Shown in pieces: positions 60,407 to 64,000 of a stretch of DNA of 64,000 nt. How positions within the stretch are numbered: the first letter of the stretch is position 1; every line of letters begins with the position of its first letter. A program made the translations under genes and the position numbers. Location of the stretch: NCBI RefSeq assembly GCF_932294415.1, contig NC_065537.1, forward strand, positions 62,696,290-62,760,289, in the 5' to 3' direction. A model generated the notes under the pieces. The model did no database searches, was not told the origin of the DNA, and saw only the letters and a program-made list of their open reading frames with translations. Origin of the DNA: Quercus robur (taxonomy: Eukaryota > Streptophyta > Magnoliopsida > Fagales > Fagaceae).

Positions 60407-63015
60407 CTTCAGATTTCGATGATTTTTTTTTATTTCAGCAACTGACCGAATCGACCAACGCTCACCCTCACCCAAAACCGACTCGACCGATTTTTCCGGC
60501 GGTCGGTTCCGGGTTCCTCTGCCCCTCCACCCAACCCCGGTGGATTGAGTCCGGGTTGGGCCCAAAACTGACCCGACTCGACCAGTGGACAGCCCTAACT
60601 ACACATCTTCCAACATTTTTTTATTCAACACTTAATTATTATAATTAAAAAAAGGATTTGAAGAATGAACAGTAGCCCATCAAACTTGATGGGCTACTGT
60701 TCATGAGCCAAAAAAAAATCCATGTATATCGAATCGGTTGGAGCATGAACAGTGCCCAAATTCTCCAAAGTTTAGCTAGCCAACCCGGATACAGCATTTG
60801 TTGGAGATGCTCTTATGGGTTATTATAAATTATCACGCTAACTAATAATTTGATGTTATCATATTAATTCAATTGTATTATAGTGATACTAATTTATTTA
60901 TTTATTTTACATGATACTAATTTATTGAACTATGTAATAAATTTTTTATTTGTATAGTTTTATACTTTAAAGTATAACGTGGTCACGGTTTTAGAAAATT
61001 TGTCACAACCAATTAGTAATTTTGCATCTCAGAAAGTAAAAAAATAAATTTTAAATAAATATTATTTAATTAATATTTAAATATAAAAAAGATCCCACTT
61101 AAAATTTTCGCCTAACTCTCAAAGTTATTGAGCCGGCCCTGCCCCCAAAGGCCATATTAGCCACTCTATCGAACACTTAACCGATCCAATGTCAAAGACA
61201 GGTTGTTTTGGCTAAGCTAACCCAATACTAAGCCTTTTTGAGGTGGGCTAATCAAATTTTAATTGAATTATATTGGGATATAATTAGTCTATTGCTAATT
61301 CTAGACATACCAAAAAATTACACCGGAAAAATCCAAATGGCATGAACCCCATCCTAGGAAACAAAAGTACAAAACCATTTAAAATCATTTTCACATGACA
61401 ACTGGCTTCATGAAATGCTTAAACTTAGAGGCCCACGTATTCCTTGTTCCCAAGAGTCAAAAAATAAAAAACTTAAGATGCCCACGTTTACATCACAAAC
61501 TATTGGCAAAAATGATACATGTTACATCGATGTTCTACTTTTATTTTATTTTATTTTTAATTTTTATATGAATTATTGCCATAGAATCATATCCTAATAT
61601 TTTCATTTCTTATAAAATATAACTCTTTCTTAGAAAGAAACAAATAATACTAAAAAAAAAAAACATTTCGAGATACGTATCCTAAATTAATATTCCTAAC
61701 CAAAGAGTCAATCACAGCCGTATTCACATCCCTATATCATATTCCAATCATTATTTTTTAAATTCCAACCAACCATTGACATTATCAACTAAAAACTATG
61801 TAATTAATGGTGTCACTTTTGTTTTTCCTTAATAATTAAGGAGAATGCATGAAAGGAATCGATAAATTTTATTACAAGTGCAAACTTTAAGTTCACTTCA
61901 AAAGTATTAATTTCTAGCTTCTACTCTAAGAGACTAAACATCTTAGGTAATTATAAAGCCAATGGTACATTTTTTCAACCATAGTTTATAGAATAGTGTA
62001 TATTACACGTAGTTTCAAAAATAATTTGATCAAAAATCGGGTCTTTAAGCTATAGTTTTAATCTTTTTTTTTTTTTTTAATGATTGATTGCGTAAATGTA
62101 TTGTGTAACATCACGTATGTTATAGTTTTTTGGGTTTAGTTTACTTCCATTACTTTTTTAATTAGAATATCTTTTTATTTTAATGAAAAATTGTCATATC
62201 ATTCACTAACTAAATAAAATGTGAAAATTAAAACTTACTACCATTTCTTATTGTATATTTAAAACAAAATTAAAGTGCATATCCAGTTAACCAAACCCTT
62301 GTTTTTTTATCTGTGTTTATAACTCTAAATATTTACTGCATGTAATACTAAACTAAAAAAAAATAGTAACGTACCGTGAAAATGAAGTTGTAGCCACGCT
62401 TAAGAACTTCTATGAGAAACAGAGTTCTTCTCCACATCATCTTGATGAAATCCTCGGACATGTAAACTTTTTCTCCCCGAAAATCCGAACCGTCCGTTTT
62501 CAACATGTAGCAGTTCAACCGTCGAAACAGGCAGCGAACGTAGGCCGTCTGATCCATTGCCACGATCAAAAGGTTGTCAAGCAGTGGCCTAGTGTTCTCC
62601 CCTAGCCAAAAGCTCTCAAGAAAAAGGTCAAGCATGGTGGTGTCAGCATTGATATCTTGGTCTGCATAGGCCTTGTTCATGATAGTGATAATGACCGTTT
62701 TGTCTGCCATTGAAGCTTTGGATAAAGCTTCTTCAAGGTCATCTTGAGGGACATGAATGTTGGACTGTAAGAATTAAAAGAATTTTGAGGCTTTTGTACA
62801 AAATTAAGACAACCCATATGCATGTTTGTGAAATCAATGAAGGAATAAGCTTGAAAGTTGAAACTTACTGTGTTTGATAGTGCAGAAAGAGACTCCTTTT
62901 GGAACACACTGAATGAATTTGTGATAGAGGAGGACCAAATACAGAGATAAAAGAACCCAAAGAGGAAGAATAAGAGTAGAGCAGGGTTTCCAATTGAGTA
63001 CTTTACATAATCCAT
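52394..63015 (-). CDS. GT77-type (Nucleotid_trans) glycosyltransferase, copy B, 356 aa
   Basis: Three exons: 63015-62869 (49 codons), 62764-62375 (130) and 52927-52394 (178 with stop), with GT/AG borders and phase 0 as in copy A. One membrane helix (about residues 11-28) precedes the lumenal catalytic domain. The DxD motif is D180-T181-D182 at the start of exon 3, followed by NPLVRLST, HINTGFYYIRSNN, GQKEQDVLLNLI, FLDTLYFSGFCQ and HANCCRS. The protein ends KSWKVASTTMG, probably the ancestral C-terminus that copy A lost. Intron 2 is 9447 bp, holding a Mutator-like element, a hAT-like fragment with eIF(iso)4E sequence and a three-level nest. All exons are free of stops and frameshifts. Splicing across this intron is assumed, not shown. 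Confidence 0.86.
53821..54000. repeat. Poly-A tract plus tandem duplication, period 83 bp
   Basis: After about 24 A residues (53820-53843), two units share TTACAAAAGAAAGC, AAAAGCCCAATCGGCTA and TGTGTTACACAT, offset by 83 bp. It lies inside intron 2 of gene B. Confidence 0.6.
54343..55770. mobile_element. Mutator-like element with long (about 190 bp) inverted repeats
   Basis: The 1428-bp element is flanked by a 9-bp duplication TAAAT(T/C)TTA (54334-54342 and 55771-55779) with one mismatch. The terminal inverted repeats, 54343-54534 and about 55578-55770, match along nearly their whole length (GGGATAATTACA outermost; CAAATTAGAGGCAAA-like and GTTACGGCACAG blocks inside). The centre (54540-55570) holds no transposase. 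It includes a CTCGGCCTCC/CTCGTCTCGG-rich stretch and a GGT/GTT-rich stretch that may be captured host DNA. The open frames at 54564-54941 match nothing I know. Confidence 0.85.
57716..58780. mobile_element. hAT-like fragment inserted in intron 2 of gene B
   Basis: Relative to copy A, about 1.06 kb is inserted between TTCTTTATTA and TTTGCTCTCCTAGATGAC. It starts TAGGACTGGTAAAAT, like a hAT terminus, and continues with AACCCAATT-type repeats common near hAT MITE ends, a poly-A tract and captured eIF(iso)4E sequence. No matching right terminus is visible, so it is truncated or rearranged. Confidence 0.45.
58041..58159 (+). pseudogene. eIF(iso)4E exon fragment
   Basis: From 58056 the plus strand reads WTFWFDN, a stop, then SKPKQGAVWGTSLGKVYTFD followed by IIEDIW, the cap-binding core of plant eIF(iso)4E, the translation initiation factor that binds the mRNA cap. 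The TAG at 58077-58079 replaces the family's Gln (CAG to TAG). Coding similarity ends at TGGTG followed by GTACCT, which fits the exon/intron border within the FWCL segment. A piece of gene with its intron was therefore taken up, not an mRNA copy. It is only about 35 codons long and interrupted. Confidence 0.75.
59978..60597. mobile_element. Non-autonomous hAT element, innermost of the nest
   Basis: The 620-bp element has perfect 8-bp duplications ACTACACA (59970-59977 and 60598-60605). Its ends are TAGGATTGTCCAGACTTGAC and (reverse of right) TAGGGCTGTCCACTGGTCGA. The interior has GATCT-type degenerate repeats, a long poly-T (about 60368-60406) and GC-rich CCGACTCGACC/GGTCGG arms that can fold back. 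No transposase. Confidence 0.88.
60666..60705. repeat. Near-perfect 40-bp palindrome inside the MITE
   Basis: Arms of 19 bp (ATGAACAGTAGCCCATCAA and its exact reverse complement) are separated by AC. It lies in the middle-level MITE. GAACAGTA also occurs near the MITE's left end (about 59848). Confidence 0.85.
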
Positions 63016-63578
63016 GTGTGTGTTTTGGTGTTTTTGGATCATATATCGAGATGTTTCACTTCTTGAAAAAAATTGATAGCTAGCTTTGTATGTATGTAAT
63101 GGAAAGTTTTGGAAGGGAATTTAGATAAAGAGGAAGAAAGGGATAGAAAGGTCATGCAATCTGCTGGAGATCTTAAGAAACATTAATTTAATTTCCTGTG
63201 GTTGAAAATGGTGGCCACGACATTGGAAATAAGTAGAAAGTTCGTACTTTGTTACCTACACGTCTATACTTATAGTCTTACACGAAAACTGCAAAATCAA
63301 ACCTTATATATTAATTCCAGTCACTTCAGGATATTGTACTTGTGGTAGTTATAATTTCATTTTATTGGCCAGATTCTTAGGTACTGCATGGATATTCCAC
63401 CCCACCAAATATGGGAATTATATGTGTTATAGAAATATATAAATTTTTATGAATTTCAGAATATAAATATGGACCTATGTGTTCATAATGATAAATAAGT
63501 AAATAACACTAAAATATGTACATATGGAATTTTAAATTATACATAAACATTACTAATCATGGTTTTAAAAACTGGCTA

Positions 63579-64000
63579 TGTAATACCCTAATTTTGTCTT
63601 TATGATTATCACCATACATTGTCATATTATTATAGAGTTGGGGTACAATATGTGTGTGCACGGTAAGATGGGAGTAGACAATTTTGTGGTGCTACAAAAT
63701 AGGTGAGAAAATTAAAGTTTTAGTGCAACAATTAAAATAAGAAATAAATAAATAAAAAAGGAAAATATTTTATGGGCCTCTTGGAGACTAAAGAGATAAG
63801 TTTAAGTAGGTTTTAAACTACAGCCCACATCTCCGATGCGTCAAATATAAGGTAGATGAAGAGATAAATTAGAGTTTTTCATAGAAATGAATTCATCACT
63901 AAGGAGGTTAGGAGGTGTATTTTCCTTGGAGTTAATTAAAGAGGCAACCAAAGAATTCCAGGTATGTTTTCTCATTTGTTAGAATCAAAGAATTAAAAAG
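63579..64000. other. Right edge of window, possible LTR start
   Basis: Beyond the segmental duplication the sequence TGTAATACCCTAATTTTG begins a different block that runs off the window. Many plant LTRs start TGTAATACCC, but no second end or duplication can be seen. No gene is supported. Confidence 0.3.

Larger units (their letters stand above)
59802..60812. mobile_element. PIF/Harbinger MITE, middle level of the nest
   Basis: Termini GAGCATCTCCAGTAG and (reverse of right) GAGCATCTCCAACAA, with further matching GGAGAATnnnnnCAnT blocks, are flanked by TTA (59799-59801 and 60813-60815). Without the nested hAT it is about 390 bp. The GAGCATCTCCAAC terminus is a familiar plant MITE end. Confidence 0.8.
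59259..61141. mobile_element. hAT-like element, outermost of a three-level nest
   Basis: The 1883-bp insertion is bounded by TAGGGCCGACTCAA on the left and CAGGGCCGGCTCAA on the reverse of the right. The flanks TTTTCAAA and CCCCCAAA (59251-59258 and 61142-61149) fit an 8-bp duplication in which four C became T. Copy A has uninterrupted sequence at the matching place near 34380. Without the inner elements it is only about 0.87 kb and has no coding sequence. Confidence 0.6.
52190..63560. repeat. Segmental duplication copy B (contains glycosyltransferase gene B)
   Basis: Collinear with 31660-37390. The 3' flank (AGAATAAGGGATA, GATATCATATGAGG), all exons, intron blocks (for instance 58790-59230 with 33560-34350) and the upstream block (CACCAAATATGG) match. 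Copy B is about twice as long because of insertions in intron 2. Confidence 0.85.

Noticed and set aside
1-64000. CRISPR arrays, bacterial operons or defence systems
   Set aside because: The DNA is a plant nuclear sequence with spliced genes; the direct repeats present are transposon or microsatellite in nature and show no regular repeat-spacer pattern.

Overview
The window is plant nuclear DNA from a woody eudicot. It is AT-rich, has GT-AG introns, and is crowded with LTR retrotransposon remnants, LINE, SINE, hAT, Mutator and PIF/Harbinger elements. Several repeats (the two 5'-TGTAGGG solo LTRs and an LTR-like block near 37.5 kb) resemble sequences I associate with Fagaceae (oak, chestnut, beech). 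That placement rests on memory and is tentative. I saw no tRNA, rRNA, CRISPR or organellar genes.

Layout. (1) 0-2.4 kb: 5' part of a minus-strand gene for a small Cys-rich type II membrane protein; its C-terminal part lies left of the window. (2) 8.9-13.5 kb: a complete 11-exon minus-strand gene for a 798-residue, three-RRM hnRNP Q-like protein. (3) 17.9-18.3 kb: a single-exon type I MADS-box gene of the AGL62 kind. (4) 18.8-31 kb: repeat-rich, gene-poor DNA with an unrecognised GC-rich gene fragment, a tandem repeat of about 108-121 bp, a truncated Ty3/gypsy chromovirus, MITEs, a SINE and two adjacent solo LTRs. (5) 31.7-63.5 kb: a direct segmental duplication. Each copy carries an intact three-exon gene for a GT77-type (Nucleotid_trans) glycosyltransferase, both on the minus strand.

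The right copy (B) has a 9.4 kb second intron swollen by a Mutator-like element with inverted repeats of about 190 bp, a hAT-like fragment carrying a piece of eIF(iso)4E, and three elements nested inside one another. The left copy (A) has a 3.4 kb second intron with one MITE. Between the two genes lies a second, older duplicated block. One of its copies holds a MITE that was itself hit by a hAT-like element carrying a TOM9-2/TOM22-like gene. The other copy holds a full-length L1-type LINE with an 11-bp target duplication. Because both blocks are duplicated, one copy often shows the unoccupied site of an insertion in the other, so several element boundaries can be read directly.

The genes do not form a pathway or operon. 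The main biology is a young tandem pair of glycosyltransferase genes diverging inside a transposon-dense segment, with fragments of three kinds of host gene (TOM22-like, eIF(iso)4E and one unrecognised) caught up in repeats.
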